A DNA stretch of 64,000 nucleotides from Hyposmocoma kahamanoa (taxonomy: Eukaryota; Arthropoda; Insecta; Lepidoptera; Cosmopterigidae): assembly GCF_003589595.1 (NCBI RefSeq), contig NW_020656077.1, positions 8,795,357-8,859,356 of the forward strand. The letters run 5' to 3'. How positions within the stretch are numbered: the stretch's first letter is position 1; every line of letters begins with the position of its first letter. Positions 44,333-57,280 of the stretch are shown in pieces. The notes beneath the pieces were generated by a model. The model was not told where the DNA came from. It worked only from the letters and a program-made list of their open reading frames with translations, and made no database searches. Made by a program: the position numbers and the translations under genes.

Positions 44333-46355
44333 TTCAAATCAAATCATTTATTTGCATGTCACAGTTATAATACATTTTTAAATACAATTTAAGGTGTTAT
44401 GTCATTGTATAGGATCATGTGACGCCCTGTAAGGGCATAGCAAATTACAGAGGGGTATTTATAAATTATACTAACAAATTTTTATCAACAATGTCAATGC
44501 ATGCATTAAATTCGTTATGATTGTAATACGTACTTAAGCTATCATTCATTCGATATTAAAAAAATAAAAATAATAAAAATTAACAATTCACAAAGATATC
44601 AATATTATCATATTTATGGAATGAAAAGTATTTACAAAATAAAAATAGGTAATAGTGTTAATATTATTAAATAAATGTCAAAGGCAATTTCATATAATTT
44701 TAAATAAATTCCTGCAATGTCGTATTATTATTATTCCTCCAAATATTTATCACAGAAATATTCATTTATATTGTAATAGCATTTTTTAATTAACAGCTTT
44801 TTCAATGTCTTATCAAAGTCAGTGTCTTTTACTATGTCTCTAATGTTAATTGGTAGATTGTTGTACAATTTTATAGTCATATAATGAGGGCTTGAGGCCA
44901 CTAGTTGCAGATTGGTAAGGGTAGTTTCTAATTTGTATAGATTTCGATTATTCCTTTTTACGGTTGTTATTGTCGCATAGAGATTTTTATGTTTTCTTAC
45001 AAATTTACAAGACTCGAGAATGTATATTGAAGTTACAGCGAGAATGCCATGTTTTATAAAGAGAGGTTTGCATGATACCATTTGGTTGACGTTTGTTAAT
45101 ATTCTAATACACTTTTTTTGCAATGTGAAAATATCTTTAATATCTGAACTTACCCCACAAAATTATTCCGTACGAGATTATCGAATGAGCATAAGCATAG
45201 TATGCCGACAGAGAAGTTTCAAAATCGGTTACTTTTTTCAAATTTCTTAGAGCATAAATGAATGACGACAGTTTGCGGGCCAGTGTTTGTATATGTTGCT
45301 TCCAAGTGATCGTGGAGTCGATTTCAATTCCCAATAAGTTGCGGAACTAACAGTTTGTAAAGGTGTATTGTTGTGCTTATATGATATTTCTAATTCGTTT
45401 TTTTTGAAATGGCCGAAATTGTACTAGTTTTGTTTTATTTATATTTAGTTGTAAATTATTCATTTGAAGCCATTGACTTACAAATAAATGGACGACGGGT
45501 CTAATACAAAAACCACGAAAAAAATGTCCCAAGTCAACCTATTCGAAATTTAAATTGTTATGTCATCGCAGTATCGCGCTGTCCGTAGAACAAATGAAGA
45601 CTAAAGCGGAGTGTCGCGCTCTGTATACGATTTTAGCGCCTTACAATTGCGGACACTTTTTAGCGCGGACCCGACGTCCATATAATTTTAAGTCAATGTT
45701 TGAAGCCAATGTGTCAATTTGTCAAGTATTAAATCTAGTATTTCAGATAATTCAACTGTGTTGGAGCAAGAAGTTACGATAGATATGTCATCCGCAAAGA
45801 GAGTGCACTGATCTTTCAAAATGTTTGGGAGGTTATTTATGTATATTAAAAATAATGTACAACCTTAGAACACTTCCTTGCGGTATAGAACCTTTGATAG
45901 GGATCGAATCAGATCTAATATTTTTTATTTCGTAGTCGTTGTTTTTTGTACTGTTGACCTCCACTAGCTGCTGTCTATTACTAAGATAAGATTAAAACCA
46001 ATCATGAGCGATTCCACGGATCCCTGTTGCGTAAAGTTTATTTAAAAGAATTTTATAATTGACTCTATCATAAGCCTTGCTCATGTCAAGGAGCAGGCCG
46101 ATTGCATATTTTCTATTATTTATAATATCTAGAATTTTTTGGAAATATTTATAGATAGTGGAACGGTTCTTTCTAAAACCGTTTTGACTATCGTCAAAAA
46201 TTTTATATTTTTCATAAAAAGAAGTTACACGGTATGTCATTGCGGTTTCAAAAATATTTGAAGATGTTGGTAGAAGAGCGATAGGGCGATAATTATTTGG
46301 ATTAGTTTTATCTCCTTTCTTATGAATAGGTTTTATTAAAGATATTTTTTAATTT
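44333..46355 (-). pseudogene. Jockey-type LINE, 5'-truncated, frameshifted, split by M1
   Basis: Minus reading in order: KPIHKKGDKTNPNNYRPIAL (46330), SQNGFRKNRST and GLLLDMSKAYDRVNYKILLN (46240-45995), the polymerase motif LFADDIS (45802-45784), then THWLQ and NNLQLNINKTKLVQF on the two sides of M1. The C-terminal tail (IKLYNNLPINIRDI, CYYNINEYF) ends at 44731. The 3' UTR and an aaataaatgatttgattt end reach 44333. RT catalytic motifs survive but are in different frames. The endonuclease domain is missing. Confidence 0.8.
45471..45698 (+). mobile_element. M1 MITE, short form, inside the LINE
   Basis: Perfect TSD tttgaagc (45463-45470 and 45699-45706). The LINE sequence reads through if the element and one TSD copy are set aside. 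Confidence 0.93.
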
Positions 46356-46389
46356 AATTTTAATTTAACATAATGCATGAAACCAAGCG

Positions 46390-46838
46390 AGTACCATTAA
46401 TTCGTTAACTCGTTTGTGTGAAAACTTTTCTGCCAAATCATTACTGTGACAACTGCGCTCCGATTGGCCAGCCCAAATACGAAACGATTGTCGGATGTCT
46501 TCAATTGTTTCACATCAAATCGACCAGTTTAACTTGAGCTTTGCTATAATGGACGAAAATTGAAAAATTACGTATTTAACATTTAATTACCTATGAAATG
46601 TGATTCCGTTTGTTTTGTAATTAGATGTTTTGCTGTTTTTCCCACACCACCGAATGAAACGGCCTATCTTTATTACAATAAATACAGAACATGGGACTGT
46701 ACTATTTCAGTTTTCTAATTTGTGATTTCAGCGCAAACGAGAGTTGATATTTAAAAGTGATATAATGCCCATTTACCTGATGACTTGCCATGATAGATGG
46801 CCCTTATTTCGTCTCTATTTCTGGTTATATGCTCGATG
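46390..46838. mobile_element. M2 element, left end eroded
   Basis: Right end ttctggttatatgctcgatg intact; interior aactgcgctccgattggcca. It lies just beyond the 5' truncation of the LINE. Confidence 0.6.
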
Positions 46839-49350
46839 TTTTATTCAAATGAATTGTCAGCGCGAGGATTGGGGAACGTGAATTAATATAAATATGAAAT
46901 AAGTTTATATGGCATTGCATTTTATCTTGCACTTATAATAGAGAAATGATATATATCTCAGGTTTATATTCATTAGTAAGACTTTAAAATGATAATATAT
47001 ATATATATATTTAAAATGATATTGTGATATCTTTAACTGCAGTGTCCCAGCATTCAAGAGGTCGCTGCTAGCATTAAAGTAAAGTGAATAGCATATTCTC
47101 TCTCTCTTGTTTTTATTTCTCTCGATTTTTCTTTTTTTTTATGGTTGATTTAGTGTCTGTTTAAGTATATCTAAATGTTTTAAAATGAATGTTGAGCACA
47201 GTAATAATTGGGCACAGATATGCCTGTTGTATTAATTTTTAAGTGTTTTTATTTTCGTCACTTTCTGTATCTGATGTCCGTACATTGTGCCATAAATAAA
47301 AAATAAAATAAAATAATATCAGTTGCATAACAACTGACATTATCTTTTTATACGAGTGCGGCACATTTTCCTGATTTCCTACAAATTTTCCTACGAGTTG
47401 CGGGACGCGATAGCTCCCCGCACCTTACCTCCCTAAAATGCAGACTCGCTTTAAAACACCTCGTCTCGCACAAAGTACCCTTTTCTCTAAATCAATACAC
47501 CTCTAAAACGCGGGCTCTGGTTTTAATTACATATTACCGATACCTCCAACGAACTCTATGCCACTTCAAAAGTAACCATGGGACCTGTAAAGGCCCGAAA
47601 CGTTGATTTATTTGGAATACGCAATTAAAAATCCGGAAAAATAGTTTCATTTCCTATGTGTAACAATCAAGAAAACATAAGAACTCGAGATAATATTGTG
47701 CTGCCCGAATTTTTGTGAAAAAAAAACAAAACAAAAAGCAGAATCGAAATTAAAAAAAACGATTCTGTGAAAAAAAGAAACAAAAAACATAATAAAAACA
47801 GAACAGGTCCAAAAATTAAATTGACGTAGCGGTCATTGGAGGTACCGTTATAACAAACTGTTCCTAAAGTCTTTACAAAGAATCGCCTTTAAATGTGTCA
47901 CCACTCTAAAATACGAACGTACATTTCGATATAGAGTAAATCTGAATTTATAGCAGTTCGCTCCGCTGCTTATTTTCGCAGTAAACGGTTACAATCCTGT
48001 TCGTTTAAGGGTATTTTGGCAAAACAATTTACTCCGTCGAATGTTAACGTCATATTTTGGCAAATAACAGCGGTTTAAACCCCTACCATTTGATTTTCGG
48101 CAACAGTTTTACATCGTTTCGCATTCGATATTATATCGATATACTTTGTTTCAATCCATTTTAAACAAAAAATAAATAAATAAGTCATTGACCCGACCTT
48201 AGACGGCTTAGTGATCAACAATCGTAATGCCAACAACAAGTCGATTAATTAATTGAATGAATAGATTTGTTTAATTGAGTCATACTAGCGGTTTTCTTTA
48301 CGTAACATAAAAAAGCATATTTAAATTTTCCGAAATCTTAATTCTATATCCTCCTTCAAATCCTTACGCTTAGACGCTCGTTCGATTGCTATTAAAATTT
48401 TCGATTTACTAATCGATTTCGAAAACTTTAATTGAATGTACCGAATGTTTTTTTTCGTACAGCACTATGCAACCGCAGACAAGCCGTAATTGGATACGTG
48501 AAAAACAACCTCACTTTTGGAGTGCCATTTTAAAATACGATTTTACGATGCTCTAATGAATATTACAAATTTAGAATACGTTCATTTTTGTAATTGCCTT
48601 ATATTTTTATATTTAAATAACGACATTTAAAATTTAAAAAAATTCAATGAATATTACTAAATATAAGTGAAAATGTTACTTATTTGATTTATTGAGTGAT
48701 TGCTTTAGAATTTTAACCAAATATTTTTGTTTGCTTTTTATTTAAAATGGATTGTAACAAACTATAATATTTTGATAACCTGACAAACTGCATTTAAATA
48801 ACATAAGTAATATACACACACCGGCAGATTCAGCAGAACACCAGTAAAACCACCAAATTAATGCAGCGTCTTTTTTCACAATTCTGTTGGTTATTGTACT
48901 TCTATTTTATATTAGATTTAATTGAAAATTTTATTTAAGTCAATTTTAAACGGTTACAATTTTTAAAATTTCAATAAATGTTGAGGCTGTACTAAATCGA
49001 TGTCAAAAATGTTAGTTGAATTGCTACTTTGTCTAATTCTTATTTGTTTCAATATAAACGTTACTAATTTATATTCTTTCATTTTTTGATCCGTTAAATA
49101 TACCAGAATGTGTATCTACTTTCATGATAAATACGATTGTCATATTTGGCACTATTTTTGATTAGTGCTACGTGGTTTATTTTAGATTGAGCAAGCTTTT
49201 TACTCGACTACAACGAAAAGAAAAGAAGGATACATACTTATGGTCTGTAATAGGTATGTATGGAAAATGTTGCCTCCTACAAGGTGTAACCCTATGAGTG
49301 CCACAAAAAAGACACACGACGTCAACTTAATAAATAATGTTTTATATATT
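46839..49350. other. AT-rich region, one FB half
   Basis: An FB right arm (gacctgtaaaggcccgaaac to aaaacataagaactcgag) lies at 47578-47692. A possible LINE tail (tctgatgtccgtacattg, then a short AAATA-rich tail) lies at about 47180-47320. A (TA)n run is at 46996-47010. No gene. Confidence 0.45.
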
Positions 49351-49354
49351 CAAC

Positions 49355-49575
49355 AGGTCATGCACTCGTAGTGGTCTTGATAGTTTTTGAATAGATCTTG
49401 TACTCTTAGTGGTCTTGGAAAGAAAAAGGCCATATACTTGTAGCGGTCTTGGCATTTTTAAATAGGTCATGTACTCGCAGAGACCTTGGAATCACGAGTA
49501 TACAGGTTTAGAACTTATAGCGATCTTGAAAATTGTTGAACATCTCATGTACTCGTAGTAGAAGACCAAGGCACA
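49355..49575. repeat. Degenerate minisatellite
   Basis: About six units of 35-52 bases, each built on the core catgtactcgtagtggtctt with diverged spacers (at roughly 49360, 49405, 49445, 49480, 49520, 49550). No other copy was noticed in the window. Confidence 0.65.
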
Positions 49576-49864
49576 AACGGTACTGTCTTCTTCCAGGTAA
49601 TTTCTATTAGTTCGGCCTCAGTTGTGTGCTCACAGGAAATATCAACTATTTTAATTTGCAACGCTCTGCTGAGCAGCGGAAACAATTTCGCAGTTTAACC
49701 GAATTTGAAGCTTATGTAGTAGAATGTACTTGTTTTGTAATAGTGCTACGGATTTTGTATTATCATTGTTACCCACTAAAGAGTCTATACAGCCTCAAAT
49801 GGCTTTCGTTCATTCGGCATAACAGTCAAAGTGATGAATCACAATCCCTTTGGAAATAATCTCA

Positions 49865-50582
49865 GTACAGAGTAGTACTAAAAAAGCCGACCTCAAAAGT
49901 TCGTGGATTTACATCTATTTGCCTAGGTTTATTGAAATCGGTTACCGGAAAGTGCGCAAAACCGGATTCATCTACTAGTTCGCCACTAAACGGTACTCAA
50001 CACGGGAGATAACAAAAATCGGTGCTCACTGCTTAAAATATATTGAGAGAAAAACGCCTTCAATTGGAGTATAGCAAAATTTAACGTTTAAAATAATTGC
50101 TCCTTAAAAAATTTAGGTGCTATTAACATTGACTTGCAATTATATGGACGTCGGGTCCGCGCTAAAAAGTGTCCGCACTTGTAAGGCGCTAAAATCGTAT
50201 ACAGAGCGCGACACTCCGCTATAGTCTTCATTTGTTCGACTGACAGCGCGATACTGCGATGACATTACAATTTAAATTTCGAATAGGTTGACTTGGGACA
50301 TTTTTTTCGTGGTTTTTGTGTTAGACCCGTCGTCCATTTATTTGTAAGTCAATGGCTATTAATAAAAAAAGTCTTCATGCCTGAACAGCCACCGTTAGAG
50401 GTGGAATATTTTCTTCAAAACTAAATGTGACCCTATCTGAATCTTTACCCTAACCAAAAAAGAATAATAATAATCGGTTCACAAATGCTTTTATGTATGT
50501 TACGCGTTATCGCGTAATATAAATATTAAAAAAAACATGCAGTCGAATTGAAAATCTCCACCTTTTTTAAAGTCGGTTAAAA
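49865..50582 (-). repeat. RG dispersed repeat, long copy split by M1
   Basis: Reverse copy from ctcagtacagagtagtacta to ccaccttttttaaagtcggt. The longest RG copy here, close to 490 bases without M1. Confidence 0.65.
50127..50354 (-). mobile_element. M1 MITE, short form, inside RG
   Basis: Perfect TSD gctattaa (50119-50126 and 50355-50362). Confidence 0.92.
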
Positions 50583-52720
50583 ATTGGGAATATACAGTGT
50601 GAAAACACGAATCCAAAAAATTTTCACGATAGAAAAAAAACACAAACTTACCTCCAAATTTTACAAGAAAACCGCTGTATTGTATAGATACTTTACCAAA
50701 ACCAATGATTTTTTGTATTAACTAAACTAAACAGAATACTAATACTACACGACATACAATTTTCAAATGGCGTTTGTAAAAAAATTAATACTGAAATAAC
50801 GCCTGCGCCCCTGCCGCTCGACCCAAGCAAATTGAACTGTATTAGTACGGGAATACGTGCTGTAGAAAGAAGTCCGTCTCGCGCAGTGTAAGGACGCCCT
50901 GTACATAAACATAATCGCTTTCACCAATTATTAAGTAATGTCTCAATAGTAAAGATAGTATTACGTCACTTAACTATTAAGAGAGGGAGGTATTAAAAAA
51001 AATTAACAATAACCAATCAAGTCTGGTAACTTTAAGTACTGTTCTGAAGTTTTTACGGATATTAAAAAAAATAATTAAATATAACTTTTTTTATTTAAAA
51101 AAGACCGGTATTTTGTCGTTGATCAAACTGGCCTGGCCATTGAGATTTATTTCCCATTGTCCAGATTAATTTGACAGCTGGCGATTCGTCAAGATGACAT
51201 AGAAAAATTTATAATCAGAGTCAACAGTTTTGCATTTCATTATTTACTGTACTTTCAAAATTACATACTAAAAATCAAATTCAAACATTATGAATATTTC
51301 CAATCAGGATTTCTTTTAGTTGTGCAAAAAAAATGGGCGCAAGAAACTTCAAAACTTTTACGCTTCACAACTTTTACAATTAATATATATTTTATAAATA
51401 ACCCTGTATAGCTTGAGCCACATACGTTTTCTTTTCTAATAATTTTTTTTAATACAGTTGCTCAAAACGTGGTATTTTTCGCACTACAAATCGTGCGGAA
51501 AGTTGGATTTCTCGCACTAGTGCTTTTCAGTTTTTTTTAAATTTACTGTTGTTTTAAGTCTTAAACATAGAACTAAAGAGATTGTATATTTATTTCATAT
51601 TTATGTGCTTTGTGACGTGTCATTCGTCATTACTATAGTATATCTATGGAGAGACCGCATTTTTACACCTATGAAGTAAATGCTCCTTAGTAGCGATTAT
51701 GTAGAAAATAAAGTAATATAAAATAGTAATTTTAATGTGGCTGAATACTGGCAACAGTTGCCATATTGAAAAAAGTCGGCCAAAAAAAGTACTAATTTTT
51801 TTCATCGTTTACATTCCCGCCTTTTTCATTAACTTTTTTACGATTTGATTTTGTTATTGACAAAGGAATAAAATGAGGTTTTTTTTAAATACTGTTTTAT
51901 TTTACTTTCAATGTAGGTTTTTCGCAAATGTATTAAAAAACGTTGTTTGATACACATGCGGATTTGTCATTTTCACTTGTCTCGAGTCTTGACCCTCGCT
52001 CTGGCTCGGGCCAAGATGCCTCAAGACTCGTGAATAATGACTAACTTTCCGCACTTGTATCAAAAATAACTAATCTAGTTGCCAAGAAGTACTTATCGAA
52101 TTTCTTTATTATTGAGGATGCAACACATAAACTTAGAAATAAGTGATTGTAACTAATAAACTAAATATAAAAAAATAACATAGGCTTTATTTGACATGCA
52201 AAATATAAAAATTTCAAATAAAAAAATTAATAAAAATAAATTCAAGTTAAAATAAACATATAAAAAAGCTTGTCAAAAGGGTCCATGACTCGGCATCTGA
52301 GGACTATGCTAATTGCATAGCCCTCGCTGTTATTCTGCCTTGGCCCGTCATAAATTGGTACACCACAATTCAAATATAAAGTTACGTACAAAAAAAAGAC
52401 AAAATTAAAATAATTGTAGACATTTAAGCACAAAGCAAATAAAATTAGGCACAAGCAACAGTCAGACAAAGAAAATAATAAATTGGAGTACTAAATAAGT
52501 AATTTAAATAACATAATACCTAACATACATACGGCTTGCAACGTTATACGTACCTAAGATGTAAGCAAGGTAGAAAAAGCCGATTTGCTTGCTGGGAAGT
52601 TCCAGGGAATTTGGGCATGACATCGTGGCCACAGACCGCCGCACCCTGACTCGGCACTCTTTTGATAGTGACCAAATGTATGAGAGAGGAGCGAATTACT
52701 TACACTGTAGATAATATATA
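50583..52720. other. Unassigned AT-rich region
   Basis: Inverted elements at about 51455-51530 (aatcgtgcggaaagttggat) and 52000-52070 (gactaactttccgcacttgt) pair in part and could be the ends of one ~600-base element. No coding sequence. Confidence 0.4.
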
Positions 52721-52721
52721 C

Positions 52722-52962
52722 TCCCGGAAACATAATTGCGAGGCACCTTGTATTTTCAATATTAAATGTTTAGCGTAAACAATGCTTGATTGATCTAAAA
52801 CTATTACGCTACTTTGAAACTAGTATACTTAAGTCTTTATTGAAAATTTTAATTTAAAAAACCGGAGAACACTTTTTCTTCGATGTTAACTATATTTTTA
52901 TATTCTAGCCCTTTAACGATAAAAATGCAAGGTGACTCGAATTATGCGTCAGGGAGTGTAAT
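52722..52962. mobile_element. M5 MITE
   Basis: Left end tactcccggaaacataattg, right end tcgaattatgcgtcagggag; interior aacaatgcttgattgatcta. Flanked by TA on both sides. Confidence 0.65.
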
Positions 52963-53049
52963 TACAAATTTAAGTAAGAAGGTTACCGTAGAAATAGAAG
53001 ACTTAGTAACCTTGGTTTGACTTACCTCTCAAGCAAAGGTTGTAAGTAA

Positions 53050-53125
53050 GTAGCAGTAGAGCTCCTTGCGAATTCGTCCAGATAGGTACTGACATCTTGA
53101 AAATGTTGTAAACCGCTAATGTGCC
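53050..53125 (+). repeat. RB head fragment
   Basis: agtagcagtagagctccttg, then gtactgacatcttga. Truncated after about 75 bases. Confidence 0.5.
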
Positions 53126-53499
53126 GTTATCCTGGTCAATAAAACAATATACTTCGGTCCACATAAATTTATTCCATAAGTAAAGTCAAAAAAAAAAGGC
53201 AGTAACAAGCAAAGGGTATAAAAAACAGGTGCAACGCTTCAAAACAGTGAGACTATGACTAAGTGAAACAGACTTACCCCGAAAAGGCCGAGTTATACAA
53301 TATTACTAGGTTAGATTGTTATTAAATTTGGCACGTGATTTAGCTTTGGGAGCAGGTGGTAAGGATCAGAATTATACGACCAGCACTGCTGCAACGATTG
53401 AACAGGCAGTGACGACGGAACGATACGAGAATGGCGAGGCAAAGGAATTAAAGAACGATTCAAAATTTGAAAACAAGTGGCCAGAAACCGGTGATAAAA

Positions 53500-53795
53500 A
53501 GGTGGGTTGGCGATGGAAGCAGGTCACATCGTCACAACCTTACCCATTTCTGCCACCAAGCAATAATGTGAACATTGCAGCGTACCGGTTTGGAAGGGTA
53601 ATAAGAGTACTGGTGAAATTGAAAACAGTCACATGGGACTTGTCGACTTATGTCCGAACAGGAGAAATGGCAAGGTCAGATCTTTGCGATTCGAAGCTCC
53701 GAGTGGCACTGCAACTGTTATTGACAACCCTGTAACTTACCATCGGTCTCACGACTTGTTCATCCCGTCACTAGACATTACATTGAGATCCGAGC
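53500..53795 (+). repeat. RB repeat, mid and tail portion
   Basis: ccatttctgccaccaagcaa, then gggacttgtcgacttatgtc, then cacgacttgttcatcccgtc. Two overlapping frames (from 53316 and 53633) are due to this repeat. Confidence 0.6.
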
Positions 53796-54203
53796 TCGCA
53801 CATCTGGGTTTCTTCAAAGCTGAGCTTTTCAAAGGAAAAGATGAAAACTGCTCGTCGAAAAACTTGTCCCTAACTTGTCCCTAACTCACATCACACCGGT
53901 GCGGCGGACAATTACATGAAACTAAAACGAATCTTTTGCGGTATATTCAACAATAATCTTATAAACATCCAAACACCAGCTTTAACTCAGACCAAGCGCA
54001 AGCGAATTAGCGAACAATAGCGCAGTGTTTACGGTGAAAGTTCTGCTATGTAACGATGCGAAATTTATAAAGCAAGCAGAATGGAAAATGAGACCTTCAC
54101 ACAAAATTGACGCTCAACATGATTCTATTAGCGTCCTTTCAATCTTCCAATTACGTTTTACAAATAATAACCGTATTATTTCTGTATCTAATTTTTAGAC
54201 AAT

Positions 54204-54561
54204 CTTAGAATAATAACGCATAGAAACCTAGTCTAGCAAATTGAAGCGCGCCAAAAGGGCCTACACGAGCGGGCCTTCAGTGCTTAAGGTCAACTTGCAC
54301 CGCGAACAGATTAAGAATTTTAGCTAAAAATGACGAAATGTGCGGTAAATGAGTGTAAAATTACGTCAGACAAACATAAAATAGACACTAACATCACATT
54401 CCACAAGGAAGTAACGCGTTTCAACTTGTATTTTTATATAAATATTCACTAAAACCGAAAATTAACCTACTACTAAAACTAGCCTACATGAATTTGATTT
54501 TTGCCTCACTTGTGCAGTTCGTTTGATATGAAACTATCATTCTATGCGTTATTATTCTAAG
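54204..54561 (+). mobile_element. M3 element with an open THAP-like frame
   Basis: Perfect TSD tagacaat (54196-54203 and 54562-54569). Frame 54330-54410 begins MTKCAVNECK, differs from the copy at 34746 by one residue (N to I) within the first 11, and ends at the same gtaacg. Confidence 0.87.
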
Positions 54562-54784
54562 TAGACAATATCATATGTATAATAGATAAGCGTGGTGGCC
54601 TTAAGGCGCATTTATTAGACACGAATTTCATAGCGCTCACCCCGCGCGGTCGAAGAGCGGAGTCCGCGTTGCCACCGCGCAGCGACCGCGTGCATCTAAC
54701 TGTCATGCCAAAATACGCTCTATTTGATTAGCATTTACGTTTTAACTTAAATGAGCGTCCCGGGCCTAGTAAATAGAATTCAAA

Positions 54785-54905
54785 TTTGATTCAAAGTGTA
54801 TTCCATAGCATTTAAGTTTATTGTGAGAAGAGCAATCCCTAGAGTTTCATGCTCGTTCTTCTCAGGGAGGTCGGCGTAGTGAACGGGCAGCTGCTTAAAT
54901 GTGAC
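54785..54905 (+). repeat. RK repeat
   Basis: tttgattcaaagtgtattcc, then gctcgttcttctcagggagg, as in the palindrome arms but diverged. A GC-rich stretch at 54600-54720 precedes it and is unassigned. Confidence 0.55.
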
Positions 54906-55224
54906 TTTTTCAAGTCTAAGACGCCTCGTGTAACTGGACGCTTAGGGTTGCCTCACATTGCCGCAGCGTGGTGCAGCGCGGGTTTTACTTTGCATTCAAA
55001 AAAATACCGACTTCATTTAGTAGAAATTAAATTCTATATTGCATTTCATCTACTACGCAGTCCTTACAAAGAAATATAGATCATTGTTAGGAATCTAAGT
55101 TACATTTTGTATTATCGGTGGCGGCACAAGCTAGCAATGCCAGGCTGCGTCAAACCGCATCACACGGCTTGACTCTTATATTAAAAGAAATGAATATTTT
55201 ATTTAGTACAGAATATGTTCTTTA

Positions 55225-55390
55225 GTAGTTAAAATGAAATTACAGACAGATGGGACTTGTCAACTTATGTCTCAGGGCGCAGTGGCAATGCACATAAGAT
55301 GGCACTGCAACAGTTACGGATAGGCGTGTCGCTTACCACCAGATGCACAACTCGTACGTCCCGTGGTCCCACCACTTACTTGATATCTTA
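55225..55390 (+). repeat. RB tail fragment
   Basis: gggacttgtcaacttatgtc, then ggataggcgtgtcgcttacc, then cgtacgtcccgtggtcccac. Confidence 0.55.
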
Positions 55391-55744
55391 AAATAATGTG
55401 CGCCCGCCGCCGCTTGCTGCATCTTCATTTTCATTATTTATTTAAAGAAACGTTGCCTTATAAAGGATGAAATTTATGTCGCGTTGCTTGCTTTAATGCA
55501 TTCCCGATGTGCAATGTGAGGTAACCCTAACAGTTGAAGCTAACCAATATATGGAAGCATCCCGCACGTTATAGGATTTGGAGTGGAAAATCCGTGACAA
55601 AGCATCGCCTAGATGGCATTTCTACGAACACCCGTCCAACGTTACCACAATTCGAAATTGTATCTACGTGCATGTGCACGGTTCACTTAGCCTCTCCTGG
55701 GAGACGCATGCACAGTGTTGGAACGTATGAAATATCATAAATAT

Positions 55745-55905
55745 ACCCCCGGGCGTATAATTCGAGCCACTTTGCATTTTCAATATTAAATACTTACCTT
55801 AAACAATGCTCGATTGCTCAAAAGCGGTTTTATGCAACTTTGAAACTGGTATACTAAACGTCATGTCCTTAAGTCCATATTGAAAATTTTAATTTAATAA
55901 TTGTA
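55745..55905. mobile_element. M5 element, right end lost
   Basis: Left end tacccccgggcgtataattc, then gagccactttgcattttc; it runs into a SINE. Confidence 0.5.
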
Positions 55906-55909
55906 AATG

Positions 55910-56066
55910 ACCAAGTACAAAGACACGACGCAAGCACATAGAAAAATTCGTAAGGTCCGTTGGTTCGTTCCGTGGCTTAGTTGGTATAGCGTCTGGCACG
56001 GTATGCAAGAAGACGTCGGTTCGAATCCGACCGGATCGAAGGAATTTTTTCTGAGAGTTTTTTCTG
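55910..56066 (+). mobile_element. tRNA-related SINE, best-preserved head
   Basis: ccgtggcttagttggtatag is a consensus A-box and gtcggttcgaatccgaccgg a consensus B-box. The 3' end is cut by M1 at gagagttttttctgt. Confidence 0.75.
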
Positions 56067-56067
56067 T

Positions 56068-56350
56068 GTGACTTACAATTATATGGACGTCGGGTCCGCG
56101 CTAAAAAGTATCCGACTTATAGGGCGTTAAAATCGTATACAGAGCGTCATTCACGCTTTAGTCTTCGTTTGTTCGACTGACAGCGAAGCAAGCAAAATTC
56201 GACAGTACTGCGATGATATTACAATTTAAATTCAACGTTTTAGCTTTTTCATATTCCTTTACATGTCACTACGTTTAAGTAGGTTGACTTGGGACATTTC
56301 TTTCGTGGTTTTTGTATTAGACGCGTCGTCCATTTATTTGTAAGTCAATG
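56068..56350 (-). mobile_element. M1 MITE, long form, left-terminal bases lost
   Basis: Begins at gtgacttacaattatatgg, with the first bases altered. The right end is intact. No TSD. Confidence 0.82.
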
Positions 56351-56648
56351 TATTGCAAAGAAAATATTTTAAAGATGATTTGTAAAACACATTGTGAGGT
56401 ACAGACAGCAAAGAAATCACAAACAATTGAAAAGCAGCACAAAGTCCGTTACCAGTTCTGTAGATAGTTCCTTTGTCCTTTGATACAAGAAGCCTGGCAA
56501 CTTAAACAAAGGCGAGTGTACATTTGTTAACGAACTTTTATTCGCTTTCACGTTTCCTCAGATACTTATCTACTAATGGTCATTTCGATTTTATTTTGTA
56601 AACTGTGGAAACATAGACAACATATAAATACATAATGTAGGCTCGCAC

Positions 56649-57140
56649 CATCGAGTATAGAACCAAAAATAGAAACGAAATGTCAGTTAATTTGTTTGTA
56701 AACTATTCTGTCATATAATAATTACGGTGACATCTGCGCCTAGATTGGCCAGCCCGAATTCAAAACAATTGACGAGTGTTGTCAATTGTTTCACTTGAAA
56801 TCGACTATATTGAGTTTTGTTATAATGGACGAAAATTGCAAAATTACATATTTAATATTTAATTACCGATGAAATGTGATTCCGTTTGTTTTGTAATTAG
56901 ATGTTTTGCTGTTTTTCCCACACCACCGAATGAACAGCGCCCATAGTTAGAGATATTATCTTTATTACAATAAATACAGAATATTTTTGGAATACACACA
57001 GGTCAGTTGTTGGCGCTGTACTATTTCAGTTTTCTAATTGATAAAAAGAGAGTTGATATTTAAAAGTGATATGTGATATAATAGGTCCTGACGAGTTGCC
57101 TGGGATGGTGGCCCTTATTTCGTCTCTATTTCTGGTTATG
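56649..57140. mobile_element. M2 element
   Basis: catcgagtatagaaccaaaa on the left; ttcgtctctatttctggtta on the right with the last bases missing. The interior is close to the copy at 46390. Confidence 0.7.
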
Positions 57141-57280
57141 TGATAAAAATACTGTTAATTAATTTTAATCATGTTTAAAGAATTTTAAATGTTTTTTTTA
57201 CTCAGTTTTAATTCAATTATGTCAAAAGTATTGTAACAACGACCTCCTTTATTGTCAACCCACTCTCTTTAAAGGCCACT

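Noticed and set aside
53316..53884. Plus-strand frames of 139 and 83 aa
   Set aside because: Most of their length is RB repeat read in shifted frames.
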